A DNA stretch of 22,421 nucleotides, from positions 1 through 22,421 of the forward strand of contig JWZX01002089.1 in assembly GCA_001275005.1 (NCBI GenBank), in the 5' to 3' direction. Under the pieces are notes generated by a model. That model was given only the letters and a program-made list of their open reading frames with translations. It was not told the DNA's origin and did no database searches. Shown here piece after piece: positions 1-9,000 of the stretch. Within the stretch, counting starts at the first letter, position 1. Every line of letters begins with the position of its first letter. Source of the stretch: Chrysochromulina tobinii. Taxonomy: Eukaryota; Haptophyta; Prymnesiales; Chrysochromulinaceae. A program made the position numbers and the translations under genes.

Positions 1-151
1 CAGAGCGCCCATCGATCGCCTCAAGGCGCGACGTGTCGCGCGCGATGCCGTGCGTTGCAAAGGCGCGCGCGCGCTGCTGCTCGTACGCAGCCTCGCACAG
101 CGTGTAGCAGCGGAGGCACAGGAGTACGATGTCGTGCGAGTATGGAAAATG
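1..151 (-). CDS. Partial EXD2-like (HNH/zinc-binding part) coding fragment, runs off left edge
   Basis: Reading the minus strand leftwards from about 151 gives an open frame with the segment HFPYSHDIVLLCLRCYTLCE followed by a charged helix, and no stop before the window edge. The SHDIVLLCxxC signature is, from knowledge of the family, typical of the zinc-binding C-terminal part of EXD2-type 3'-5' exonuclease domain proteins. The usual histidine after the second cysteine (CxxCH) is a tyrosine here. The frame stays open upstream past 190 but without recognisable similarity, and the space beyond 211 is occupied by the GH76 gene on the other strand. The exonuclease domain that normally precedes this part is therefore not visible. 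It could be a relic, a short stand-alone protein, or an exon of a gene with another order. The right-hand boundary is approximate. Confidence 0.4.
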
Positions 152-210
152 AAATGAGCGGGTTATGTGAAGCCTTACCGGGTAAGTTTCCGCCCCGGGT
201 CTGCCGAAGG

Positions 211-1805
211 ATGCTGCGTATCTTCGTCTTCTGCGTGGCAGCAACTGCTCCGGCCGTGACGAGTCGCATCGGCGAGGAGCGTGTGGACGTTGCCACGGAG
301 CGTGTCAACGCTGCGCTGGATGGCCTGCAGAAGTACTTCTTTGACGCGAAGGGCCAGTTCTGGAATGCTGTGTGCTCTCACTGTTCGAATGTCGTTTGCC
401 GCTCAGGAATTCCTGTTGCGCTATTGGAATTACTCACACTGTTGCGCTGCGCTCCATTTGCGCAGTGCGGACAAAATGGTGGCAACGGTGGCAAGGACCC
501 GACAAACTTCACGTGCACCTGCGAGTCCGAATCACCGTACTGCAAGAACTGCTTTCGGTGGTGGATGTCGACGACGATGCAATCACTCATGTCGCTGAAC
601 GAGGCACTGCCCGGGCACACGAGCTTCGACCTGACCATGCAGCAACTCGACGGCATGCGTAAGCACTCGCCGTACACGAGCCGCGCACTGCCCTCTTGGG
701 CATACATCGACGACTACCTCTGGTACGTGTTGATGTGGATGCACTCTTACCAGTGGCATGGTGAGACGGGCGACCTCCAGGATGCCGCGAACACCATGGA
801 GCTCAGTGCGCGCACGGAGGTCGCACCTCTCGTGGCCATAGGATGCCAACACAGTTTCCGCTCTCACGCACTTGCACCGTTCGATCCCCTCTCGTGGCAG
901 TGGCGCAATGGGGTATGGACTACACCTGCGGCGGAATCACGTGGATGTTTCCCGACGTGGATCCACGCAAGAACTCGATCACCATTCTTGAAGCTATCCA
1001 GAGTTCGGCCCAAATAGCTAAAGCGCTCCAGGTGACAGAGCCCATAAGAGCGTCGACGCATAGACAGCGCGCCCAGGACTTGTGGCGCTTCTTTACCGAC
1101 GTTGGCTTGCTCGGCGACGACTTCCTTGTTCATGACAACGTGACGGGCACCGCCGACGGTTCATTTCACTGCTGCAACGCCACTGTGAAGCCGTACTGCG
1201 AGGCACGCAACACCATCACGTGGAGCTACAACCAAGGCATGTTCCTTGGCGCGATGGTTGATCTGCATGGGCTCACAGGCGACGATAGCTATCTGAAAAT
1301 GGGAGTGAAGAACCTCGACTCTGTCGCCACCAAGATGACCCAGGCAATCGGTTCAGCTCACCTCGTCTTGCGGGAGCCCGTGGGGCTTAAAGTGCAGGAC
1401 GGAAAGTGCAATTCCCACCACGACCCATCTGAATCAGCTGGGGGAGACCTCTACTCATTCAAGGCTGTCTTTATGCAGCAACTCCCGCGATTCTTGTCTG
1501 CCGCGCGTCACCTGATGCAACCAGACCAGCTCGCAGTCGTTACCCAGCTAGTGAAAGATTCGTCAGACGCTGCGTGGGCGAGTCGGGCGCTGCCTCCTTT
1601 CCCGACGTCGGACGTATGCAACCAGTTCCGTGAGCCTCCGGTTCCGGAAGGTGGCCCGCCCAAGTTCAGCTGGGATTGGGGCCCGCTGCCTGAAGGAGAG
1701 TTCACTTGCATGGATGCCCGCACGCAGTCGCAAGTGCTCTCGCTTTTCGTTGCCGATTTGCAGATTGCCCAGATGCTGCGCAATTCTGTGAGTGGGGAGG
1801 CGTAG
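211..1805 (+). CDS. Secreted glycoside hydrolase family 76 (alpha-1,6-mannanase-like), two introns inferred
   Basis: GH76 enzymes are endo-alpha-1,6-mannanases or transglycosidases acting on mannans, usually outside the cell or in the secretory path. The start at 211 gives MLRIFVFCVAATAPAV, a plausible signal peptide. The catalytic pair of adjacent aspartates lies in the segment AYIDDYLW (709-714), as in the family's DDxxW motif. Further family landmarks are HGETGD, DYTCGGITWMFPD, RKNSI, a TWSYNQGMFLGAMVDLHGLTGD block and many cysteines. The gene is split between frame 1 (to about 805) and frame 3 (from about 901). Removing 806-900 (GT-AG, 95 nt) joins them within the domain with no gap (ANTMEL-M-AQWGMDYTCGG). 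A second, in-frame candidate intron is 370-465, which gives FWNA-CGQNGG. With both removed the product is about 467 residues. Its 3' end faces the chromodomain gene. Without transcript data the alternative is a frameshifted pseudogene. Confidence 0.82.
370..465 (+). other. Candidate intron 1 of the GH76 gene (in frame, 96 nt)
   Basis: Donor GTGTGC at 370 and acceptor TTGCGCAG ending at 465. TTACTCAC, about 30 nt upstream of the acceptor, could be a branch site. The length is a multiple of three, so the frame is open with or without splicing. Removal deletes a stretch unlike GH76 and brings FWNA next to CGQNGGNGG, which resembles the family's N-terminal region. This is inference from spacing. 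Confidence 0.5.
806..900 (+). other. Inferred intron 2 of the GH76 gene (95 nt, restores frame)
   Basis: Donor GTGCGC at 806 follows GAGCTCA. The acceptor CTCGTGGCAG ends at 900 after a pyrimidine-rich stretch. The length is 2 modulo 3, exactly what is needed to move from the upstream to the downstream frame. The junction reads NTMEL-M-AQWGMDY with no residues missing relative to GH76. Shorter frame-correct alternatives (for example 820-854) would leave extra, unrelated residues. Confidence 0.7.
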
Positions 1806-1946
1806 CACACGTCTTCGGACTCGCCTGCACGCCAGCAACGCCTCACCGGTCCGTTCCTCGGGGTGAACCCCCAAGCGCAACGTCCGTTTCTAGAGCAGAA
1901 TCTGCTGCGCTTTCCGCTTTCATAGGCATAGGAGAGTGTTAGGTTT

Positions 1947-1962
1947 CGAGACGCCGGTCTCG
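1947..1962. repeat. Small inverted repeat downstream of GH76
   Basis: Arms CGAGAC and GTCTCG separated by GCCG, 141 bases after the GH76 stop. It could form a hairpin in the 3' untranslated region. The function is unknown and chance occurrence is possible. Confidence 0.4.
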
Positions 1963-2105
1963 TCACTCGTGGCGTGTCCTGTGTCCGGCCAATGGTGATA
2001 ACTCCTCTTTCTAAATTTCACAGCCCATCATTTGTTTGTTCATCGCTTCCCAACGACGTACCGCCCGTACGCGGACCGGTCCGGTCGCCGCGTCCGCCGC
2101 GGGAG

Positions 2106-2135
2106 CGCGGGTCCGTCCGCCGCGGGTCCGTCCGC
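2106..2135. repeat. 15-bp perfect tandem duplication
   Basis: The unit CGCGGGTCCGTCCGC occurs twice head to tail (2106-2120 and 2121-2135), with related GTCCGTCCG and CGTCCGCCGCGG strings nearby. It lies in the convergent intergenic spacer and has no coding role that I can see. Confidence 0.8.
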
Positions 2136-2244
2136 TCGTACGGCGCTCGACACCGGAAGACACCGGTCGGACCGGCGTACGCATATACGGAGTTCATCGA
2201 CGCCAGGGGAGTTGCACATTTGCCCGTGTGCGCGGTCTCCATGA

Positions 2245-4478
2245 TCACTGTCCCCATGCTCCACCAAAGCCTCCTTGCGGACCAGAGGTCCATCCGCCTC
2301 CGGCTCCGCCAGCATTCCATGCGCCCCAACCACCGCCTCCGCTCATGTCACCACCCATCGCACCGCCTCCCATATTGGTGCCATACCCGCTGACCATCCC
2401 CATCGCACCGCCGCCCATGCCAATCTGAGGCATTCCCGGCCCCATGCAAGAACCCACGCTCGTGTTACATCCACAACTCGTTGCCCCCATGAGGCCGACC
2501 ATGCCGCCGCCGCCGATACCAGGCATAAATCCGACCATGCCGCCCCTCATGCTGCCGCCACCCATGTTGCCGCCCATGTTGCCACCACCCATGTTGCCGC
2601 CCATGTTGCCACCACCCATGCTCATGACGCCATGCATGCTTCCACCACCCATTCCGCCGCCCATTGCGCCGCTCATTCCACTGCCCAGTCCAACACCAGT
2701 GGTTCCGATCGACCCACTGCACATGCTGCCGAAGCCCGAACAGCTCGAGAAGCCTCCGGCGATGCCAGAGCTCGCTGCACCGAAGCCATCAGCAGGGCCT
2801 CTGGCGCCATCTCCCTTGAATTTCGCGAGGAGGTCCCCGAGAGAGGATTTGGCAGGGCCTCCAGTTAGGCCTCCACCGAATCCCGAGGGTGCCGAGCTGC
2901 TGCCGCCGAAACCAAGGGGAGCGCTCTGCCCACCGCCACCACTGCATGCCGGCGCAGCCCCTCTTTCTGCTGACGGGCGTGCGCCAAAGCCCATGCTGCG
3001 AGGCGCATCGTGCATAGAGCTTTGCACCACACTGCCTCCTGGCCCCCCAGAAAAAGGCGCGACTGCGTTGCTGCCCAGAGCACTCCCGAAAGAGGCTCCG
3101 GGCATCGAAGCTGCAGCACGTGTATCAGCTGCTTGCGAGCCACGATCGTGCACAACGAAGCCCGCAGAAGAGGAGCTGAGCGGCCAGGACCCACCAGGGG
3201 GTCTGGCAGGCTGCCTGGGCGGTGGCGCAGGGCGGCGCTGTGGCATGTCATCTTGCTGGCGTTTGCCGATGCGGTATCCGCCATTGCCTCGTCCGGCGTC
3301 TTGCATCTTCCATCGCTGAGCTTCGGCGGCCGTCGCAGGCTCCTCCTCCACCTCGTCCTCTTCGTCACTCAACTCTCGTCGGGCGCTTGCACCTGAGATT
3401 GCACCCGAGATTGCTCGCTCGGCTTCTCCAGCTATCCCTGCGGCCGAAGCCGCAACTGCTGCTTTGCGCTGCGCACGAGCCTCTGCAGCTTGGGACAAGC
3501 CACCCCCTGCACGTCGCAGTGCCTGCGAGTTCGGCATACCGGCGCGGTCCTTGGAACGATGCAGCGCCATCGGCTCGAAGAGCGGATGACTACTCTCACT
3601 GAGACGCAGCGGATCGGGCGATGCTGCCGCTAAGGGCACCGATGCGTGCGATGCCGTCGTCGTCGTCTTACCCGGTTTGCAATAGTGAGGCAACGGGGTG
3701 CCCTTTTTCGAGGGGATGTCACTTGCCACTTCAAGGGCACGTTTACGGAGAGGCAGAGCAGAGGCCGCCATGCAGGCCATCGAGGCCTTTGCCTTCGCCT
3801 CCTTGCTGGTCACCACCCCTGATGGCTTTTTCGCAGCAGGTTTGGCCGAGGCAGTTGCGGCAGGCTTCCTGGCTGGTGGAGAACGACCTTTGGCACGCTT
3901 CGAAAGCGGCGCATCGTCGTCGTCATTGTCGTCGCTCACCTCAGCATCTCTGTCGTTGTCATTGTCACCGACGTCGTCTTCGTCATCCGAGAAGGTGGCA
4001 TTCTTCACGAGGCGGCGACGTGGTGGCTCCTGTGCCGACTCGCTAGCGTTAGCAGTCAGCTTCTCGGCACCGGCACCGGCATGGGCAGCCGGACTCTGCC
4101 GCTTGATCGGCACCGATCGCATCGGCTCCGCTGCCCCTCGAGCCCTTTTGCTGCTTGCAAGCTGCGCCTCAAACTCACTGATGAGATCGTCAGCCACATT
4201 TTCAGCGGGCTCCCAGGTGTTGTCGTCCCTGCCATGGCAGTTCGAGGTAAGAGTGTGGTGGCATGATGTTTGTGCGGGGCGGGCTGTTTCGAATCACTGC
4301 AGGCTCACGAATCCCAGCCCATCCACTTGATCAGGTACTCGGTCTCACCTTCCCGGATGCGACGCCGGCGGATGGCCTCCACCTTGAAAACATCCTCGCC
4401 GAGATAGGCGTCGCTGTCCTTTGCACGCCCATCCCAGTAGAACTTGTCATCTTCTTCGCTGCTTGATGAAGACGACAT
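2245..4478 (-). CDS. Chromodomain protein with long FG/Gly-Met-rich disordered tail (two exons)
   Basis: Exon 1 is 4478-4309 and exon 2 is 4228-2245, giving about 717 residues. The chromodomain spans roughly residues 23-75: a start near DVFKVEAI, then EYLIKWMGWDS, and after splicing DDNTWEPAEN. The aromatic cage positions are F, W and W, consistent with binding a methylated histone lysine as in the HP1/CBX families. Behind it come an acidic run (SDDEDD, DDNDDDD), basic nuclear-localisation-like stretches (SKRAKGR, RKRA) and Ala/Ser-rich linkers. Next is a segment with GFG motifs (MGFGARPS, LGFGGSS, SGFGGGL, DGFGAAS, SGFGSM), and the tail is built from MGGGNMGGN-type repeats. The start ATG at 4478 precedes a serine/acidic leader; an upstream in-frame extension to 4613 is less like a protein start. 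The tail may promote condensation, which is inference. The gene lies downstream of the BET gene on the same strand. Confidence 0.85.
2561..2614 (-). repeat. 27-bp perfect tandem repeat (x2) encoding NMGGNMGGG units
   Basis: The same 27-base unit occupies 2561-2587 and 2588-2614, with degenerate copies on both sides. On the coding (minus) strand it encodes a nine-residue Gly-Met-Asn unit of the chromodomain protein tail. The coding frame is preserved, as expected for a length-polymorphic low-complexity tract. Confidence 0.85.
4229..4308 (-). other. Intron inside the chromodomain (80 nt)
   Basis: On the minus strand the donor GTGAGC follows GATTC and the acceptor CCATGGCAG precedes GGACGACAAC. 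Without splicing, exon 1 stops immediately after MGWDS. With splicing the reading is MGWDS-DDNTWEP, the canonical end of a chromodomain with no residue gained or lost. This is the best supported intron in the window together with the CFAP70 one. Confidence 0.9.
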
Positions 4479-4809
4479 GTCTCGAAGGTTTCCCTGCGAG
4501 ACTGCACTTGCGAGTCCGTCGCGTCGCGGCGTCGTTGTTTCATTCACAACACACCAACACGCACAGACCAAACTCAAACAAAGCGTGAAGGTCGAACACC
4601 TCGCACACGTCACAGCCGCTTCATTCTCACGCGTTCACTCGATCACGTTCACACCGTTTTAAGAAAACGGAGAGATTTCTTGCACGCGGCATGGTTGCCG
4701 GTCGAGTTTTCTGGGTCCTCGCGAGTTGTCGAGCCTCAATGCTCAAACCTCACAGAGAGATCAACTGATACAATGTAATACCGAGTAGAAGAACGTAGGC
4801 ATTACGCGT
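4479..4809. other. Intergenic: upstream of chromodomain gene, downstream of BET gene
   Basis: 331 bases between the BET stop and the chromodomain ATG, both genes on the minus strand. It should hold the BET 3' untranslated region and the chromodomain gene promoter. I see a hairpin-forming repeat at 4654-4670 and an AC-rich stretch (about 4545-4655) but no recognisable core promoter motif. Confidence 0.6.
4654..4670. repeat. Perfect 7-bp inverted repeat with 3-nt loop
   Basis: CCGTTTT-AAG-AAAACGG. It lies about 140 bases past the BET stop and 176 bases upstream of the chromodomain ATG, so it could be a 3' end hairpin of the former or a promoter element of the latter. No more can be said from sequence alone. 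Confidence 0.5.
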
Positions 4810-5877
4810 TTACGCGCCTTGCCCCACGGCGAGCACTTGTTCGAGGAGCGGCTCCACGAGGGCTTCGTCAACTTGGTCGAGGTTGACATCTGCCTCGATG
4901 CCAACGTCGGCGCCGCGGCGCCGAACGACGGCGGCCGGGCACACGCGCTCGATGACTTCGACGACGCCCGAAGAGACCGCAAGATTGCCCGATATGGCGA
5001 CGCTCGCATCGTAGAGTTCACGCCGGCGCTTGCGTGACGACACGGGCAAGCGATGCGCATACACGTGCGCGACAGGCCGCGGTGCCTCCTTGAGATCCTT
5101 GAGCCGGCGCTCGAAGGACTGCTGCAGGATTTTGACAATGACGCCAACGAAAGAGCCCTCGCCGTTGAAGTCGAGAGCGTTTTGCCACACCAGCCGCACA
5201 TCGGCGGCGAAGGCGTCGAATGTTGCTGTTGTGCTGCTGGCCTCGCTGGCATCGCGTGCGCCTCCGAACGAGTACCGGTCGGCGTCAAAGCGCGCCTGAA
5301 TCTCGTCGAGATCCATGGGCTGCTTGCTCGTAAGAGCATTGAGGTAGGCGGCTCCGAGGTTGCTCCAGTCCTCCTTGCGGCGGAACCACTCGGTCAAGGG
5401 ATTTCGCCGCAGGTCGGTGAGCAGCAGCTGGCAGCGGGCGATGGGCGGTATGGGTGGCCCACTCCGCTCCACCTCGCGATACAAGCTCTCGAGGTCTTTC
5501 TCGAACTTCTCCAGCTTCTGGCGTCCATCACGGAAGACGTGGTGCGTCGGGTGCTGGTTGAAGAGGAAGCAGTTCTTGAAGACTAGGCGCACATCATGCG
5601 CAAACTCCTCCGCAGTGACGTAGGTCTTCTCGGCCCATTTGCGCTGTGCATCCAATTCGAGATTTTCGCGCACGGTTCCAAGGTCCATTGGCTGTAGGAT
5701 GATTTGGCTATAGCCGGGAAGCTCGACCGGCTTGAGAAACTCCTTTGCGGTCGTGCCACGCATGAGCGACTTAAGCAAGTCGAGCAGCCTCTCGTGCAGC
5801 TTCATGTCGACGTACTTGTGCAGCGTCGCCGTGCCGTCGCGCAGGCTGGCAACCACGGGGTGCAAATGACGCTCCAT
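4810..5877 (-). CDS. BET family protein: two bromodomains plus ET domain
   Basis: The product is 355 residues. Bromodomain 1 (about 27-135) has EFLKPV, LPGYSQIILQPMDLGTV and the acetyl-lysine-binding Asn107 in FLFNQ. Bromodomain 2 (about 148-262) is more divergent: it keeps KQPMDLDEI and Asn238 in DFNGEGS but lacks the PGY element. Residues 280-350 (SSRKRRRELYDASVAI ... VNLDQVDEALVEPLLEQVL) match the layout of the extra-terminal (NET) domain. This order is that of BRD2/3/4 and yeast Bdf1, which bind acetylated histones and recruit transcription machinery, whereas plant GTE proteins have one bromodomain. At 355 residues it is unusually short, with almost no linkers. The ATG at 5877 is 214 bases from the divergent myosin ATG. 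The family call is firm; the function is inherited from the family. Confidence 0.9.
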   Translation of the reverse strand: MERHLHPVVASLRDGTATLHKYVDMKLHERLLDLLKSLMRGTTAKEFLKPVELPGYSQIILQPMDLGTVRENLELDAQRKWAEKTYVTAEEFAHDVRLVFKNCFLFNQHPTHHVFRDGRQKLEKFEKDLESLYREVERSGPPIPPIARCQLLLTDLRRNPLTEWFRRKEDWSNLGAAYLNALTSKQPMDLDEIQARFDADRYSFGGARDASEASSTTATFDAFAADVRLVWQNALDFNGEGSFVGVIVKILQQSFERRLKDLKEAPRPVAHVYAHRLPVSSRKRRRELYDASVAISGNLAVSSGVVEVIERVCPAAVVRRRGADVGIEADVNLDQVDEALVEPLLEQVLAVGQGA

Positions 5878-6091
5878 CTAGAACGCCCGCCTTGTGCCGC
5901 ATAGAAGAAAGCGGTATCCGTTCGTCACGCGGACGCTATCATGTAGGAAGGAGAATGCGGTCATCCAACGTAAAGACTCGCCAGGAGGTCCACTCCTGAT
6001 GGTTGACACAACAGCGAAGACTTGAGACCGGAGGCGGCGACTCTCTATCGAACCCTCGCCGCGGCTCTCGTCGCGGCGCGGAAAGGGCACA
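5878..6091. promoter_or_regulatory. Shared divergent promoter, BET gene / myosin gene
   Basis: 214 bases separate the two divergent ATGs, so both 5' untranslated regions and promoters must fit here unless there are upstream exons. It contains a small inverted repeat CAGGAG-GTCCA-CTCCTG near 5980-5997. No TATA-like sequence is evident. The myosin ATG sits in a good context (GGCACAATGG). Confidence 0.55.
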
Positions 6092-9000
6092 ATGGCCATG
6101 CGAAGCGAGGACACGCTGGCCTGGATGCCTTCACCCACTCAGGACGGCGAGTGGCTACAGGCTCGCGCTGTCAGACAAGGCGAAGATGGAAGCGTGGACC
6201 TTGAGGCGCTCCAAACTGGAGATAAGTACAGCACATCATCCGATAAATTGATGCTCGTGAACGAGCTTCCCGAGGACGGCGTCGAGAACATGACACAGCT
6301 CAACTACTTGCACGAGCCCGCCCTCCTTGACAACCTTCGGTATCGCTTCTCAAAAGATCACGTCTACACGTACACGGGCAAGATTTGCATCGCTGTCAAC
6401 CCATTCAGCTGGAAGGTGAGCAAGCCTCTCTATGAAGAGAGCCTCCTGGTCCAGTACCGTGGCAAGGAGCTCGGAGACAAGCCACCACACGTGTACGCGA
6501 TCGCCGAGGATGCATACCAGCACATTGTGAACGATCGTCGCAACCAGTCTATCCTCGTCTCGGGCGAGAGTGGAGCAGGCAAGACTGAATCTGTCAAGGT
6601 CATGATGCAGTACCTCGCGGTCGTGAGCAAATCGGGGGACCAGAACAAGGTCGCCGCCCAGGTGCTCGCCTCGAACCCGCTTCTCGAGGCCTTCGGCAAC
6701 GCGAAGACGTCGCGCAACAACAACTCGTCTCGTTTCGGCAAGTTCATCGAAATTCAGTTCAACAGGGCCTTCAAGATGGTGGGTGCCCGTATCCACGTCT
6801 ACCTTCTCGAGAAGCCTCGCGTCATCCAGCAAAACGAAGGCGAGCGCAACTACCACGTGTTCTATCAGCTCATGGCGGGCCTCTCTGACGACGAGCGCAA
6901 AGAGATCCACCTCGACGTGGCCATCGATAAGCTCGCGTTACTCAACCAAAGTGGCTGTGTCGCCATTGAGGGCGTCGACGACCATGAGGAGATGCAAGCA
7001 ACGCGTGGCGCCATGCACGCCATTGGCATGGAGGAACCTGAGCACAAGCACGTGATGCGCGCGATTGCATCGGTGCTGCTGCTCGCGCAGCTGACTTTCG
7101 TGCAGGATAAGGAAGATCACTCTGGCATCGAGGATGGTTCGGTCGCCTTGCAGCAAGTCGCCGAGCTGCTTGGCTCGGAGACGCCCGAAGAGCTGAGCAA
7201 CGCGCTGTGCACTCGGCAGCTCGTCACGCGCGACGACGTCGTGACCGTGCCCCTCAACCTAGAGCAGGCGAGCGCCTCTCGCGATGCACTCACCAAGGCC
7301 ATCTATGGCAAACTCTTCTCGTGGCTCGTCGATCGATGCAACGACAAGCTCGTCGACGACGCCAAATCGGCGGCCTTCTGCGGCATCCTCGACATCTTCG
7401 GGTTCGAGCACTTCAAGGTGAACTCCTTTGAGCAGCTGTGCATCAACTACGCTAACGAGCGGCTGCAGCAGCAGTTTAACTGGGACGTGTTCAAGTCGGA
7501 GCAGGCCGAGTACGAGAGGGAGGGCATCGAGTGGAAAGCCATCGAATTCGTCGACAACCAGAAATGCCTGGACCTGATTGACGACAAGAAGCTGATGGGC
7601 ATCCTGCATGTCCTCGATGAGGAGTGCGCGCTCCAAAAGGGAACCGACGAGACGCTCGCACAGAAGCTGCGCGAGCGCCATGGCAAGCACCCGTACTTCG
7701 ACGCTCCCAAGCGCGACCAGCTCTCGTTTACGGTCAAGCACTACGCAGGCAACGTCACATATCTCTCGACGGGCTTTCGCGAGAAGAACAAGGACGCGCT
7801 GCATCCCGATCTGTCTGCGGTCATGCAAGGCTCGAAGTCGCCATTCGTGCGTCGCCTCTTCCCGTCTGAGGTGGCCTCTGAGGGTGGTCAGAAGGCCAAG
7901 AGCACGAGCAAGATGACGGTCGGCATGCAGTTCATGAATTCACTCGCCTCGCTGATGCGCACCATCAACGAGACCGACGTGCACTACGTGCGCTGCATCA
8001 AGCCGAACGCGGCCAACAAGCCCGCCATCTTCGAGATGGGCAAGTCGGCCCTGCAGTTGCGCTGTGCGGGCGTGCTCGAGGCCGTGCGCATCTCTCGTAT
8101 GGCGTACCCGAATCGCATGCCCCACCCGGCGTTTGTGCGCCGCTACATGGTGCTCGCCCCCAAGAGATGGCAAGCAGACCACAGCGCGCTCCTGGTGAAG
8201 GCGCGCGAGGCAGCGCCAGGCGATGCCGAGATCTTCAAGGGTTGCCAGCAGGTGCTAGGCGTCGTGGTTGAGGATGCTTCGCGCTACCAGCTGGGCAAGA
8301 CCAAGGTCTTCTTTCGCGCATTCCTCCTCGAGAGCCTCGAGAAGCGGCGGAGCTCGGCGCTCGGGCTGAGCGCGAAGGTTCTCCAGAAGATGATGCGCGG
8401 CCTCCTATGCCAGAAGCGCTACAGGCAGAAACGGCAGGCAGCCATTCGCCTCGCGAATGCGGTGCGTCGGCACCAGGCGCAGGTGAGGTACACACGGCAG
8501 CGCACGTCGACGATTTCGATCCAGGCCGCGTGGCGCGGCCGTCGGTCACGCAAGTACTTTCGATCGCTGCGCGCAGCCCTGCGCATCCAGACCGCGACCC
8601 GAGCTAAACTTGCGCGCAAGCGCGTCACAGCAATGCGTCGCGACTATCGTGCGACCAAGCTGCAGTCGAATGCGCGCAAGCGCCAGCAACAGGCGAAATA
8701 CCACTCCATGCGCCGCGCCGCGATGAAGCTCCAAAGCTTCCAGCGCATGGCGACCCAGCGCCGCCAGTACCGCCGGGAGCTGGCCGAGAAGAAGGAGGAG
8801 GCGAAGCTCTCGACCCAGCTCGCCAAGACGCAAGCAAAGTTGGAGGCGGAGATAGAAGCGCGCAGAAAGATAGAAGAGGAGCGCGATCGCGAGATGGACC
8901 GGCTCAGGGCCGCCGCTGCCGCTGGAGCCAGCAGCGTGAGCGCCGGTGCCGCGAGCGTGGCGCCGGCAGAGGTTGTCTATGTCACACGATCCGACCCGGG

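Larger units (their letters stand above)
1806..2244. other. Tail-to-tail intergenic region (GH76 / chromodomain gene)
   Basis: 439 bases between two convergent stop codons. No gene was recognised. It holds a small hairpin at 1947-1962 (CGAGAC / GTCTCG, 4-nt loop), a GC-rich block at about 2055-2170, a 10-bp palindrome GGACCGGTCC within that block and a perfect 15-bp tandem duplication. The overlapping ORFs on both strands look like chance open frames in GC-rich DNA. Confidence 0.7.

Noticed and set aside
182-187. GTAAGT perfect donor consensus just upstream of GH76
   Set aside because: No matching upstream coding exon in frame, and the inferred introns here use GTGNGY donors; likely chance.
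55-210. N-terminal extension of the GH76 ORF
   Set aside because: The upstream residues are Arg-rich with no similarity, while the ATG at 211 opens a convincing signal peptide; 55-151 is also antisense to the EXD2-like segment.
2561-2614. Possible CRISPR-like or satellite array
   Set aside because: Tandem units without spacers, in frame inside a coding region; it is a protein low-complexity repeat.
2444-3319. Proline/methionine-rich plus-strand ORF of 291 codons
   Set aside because: It is the antisense shadow of the Gly-Met-rich tail of the chromodomain protein; repeats on the coding strand explain it.
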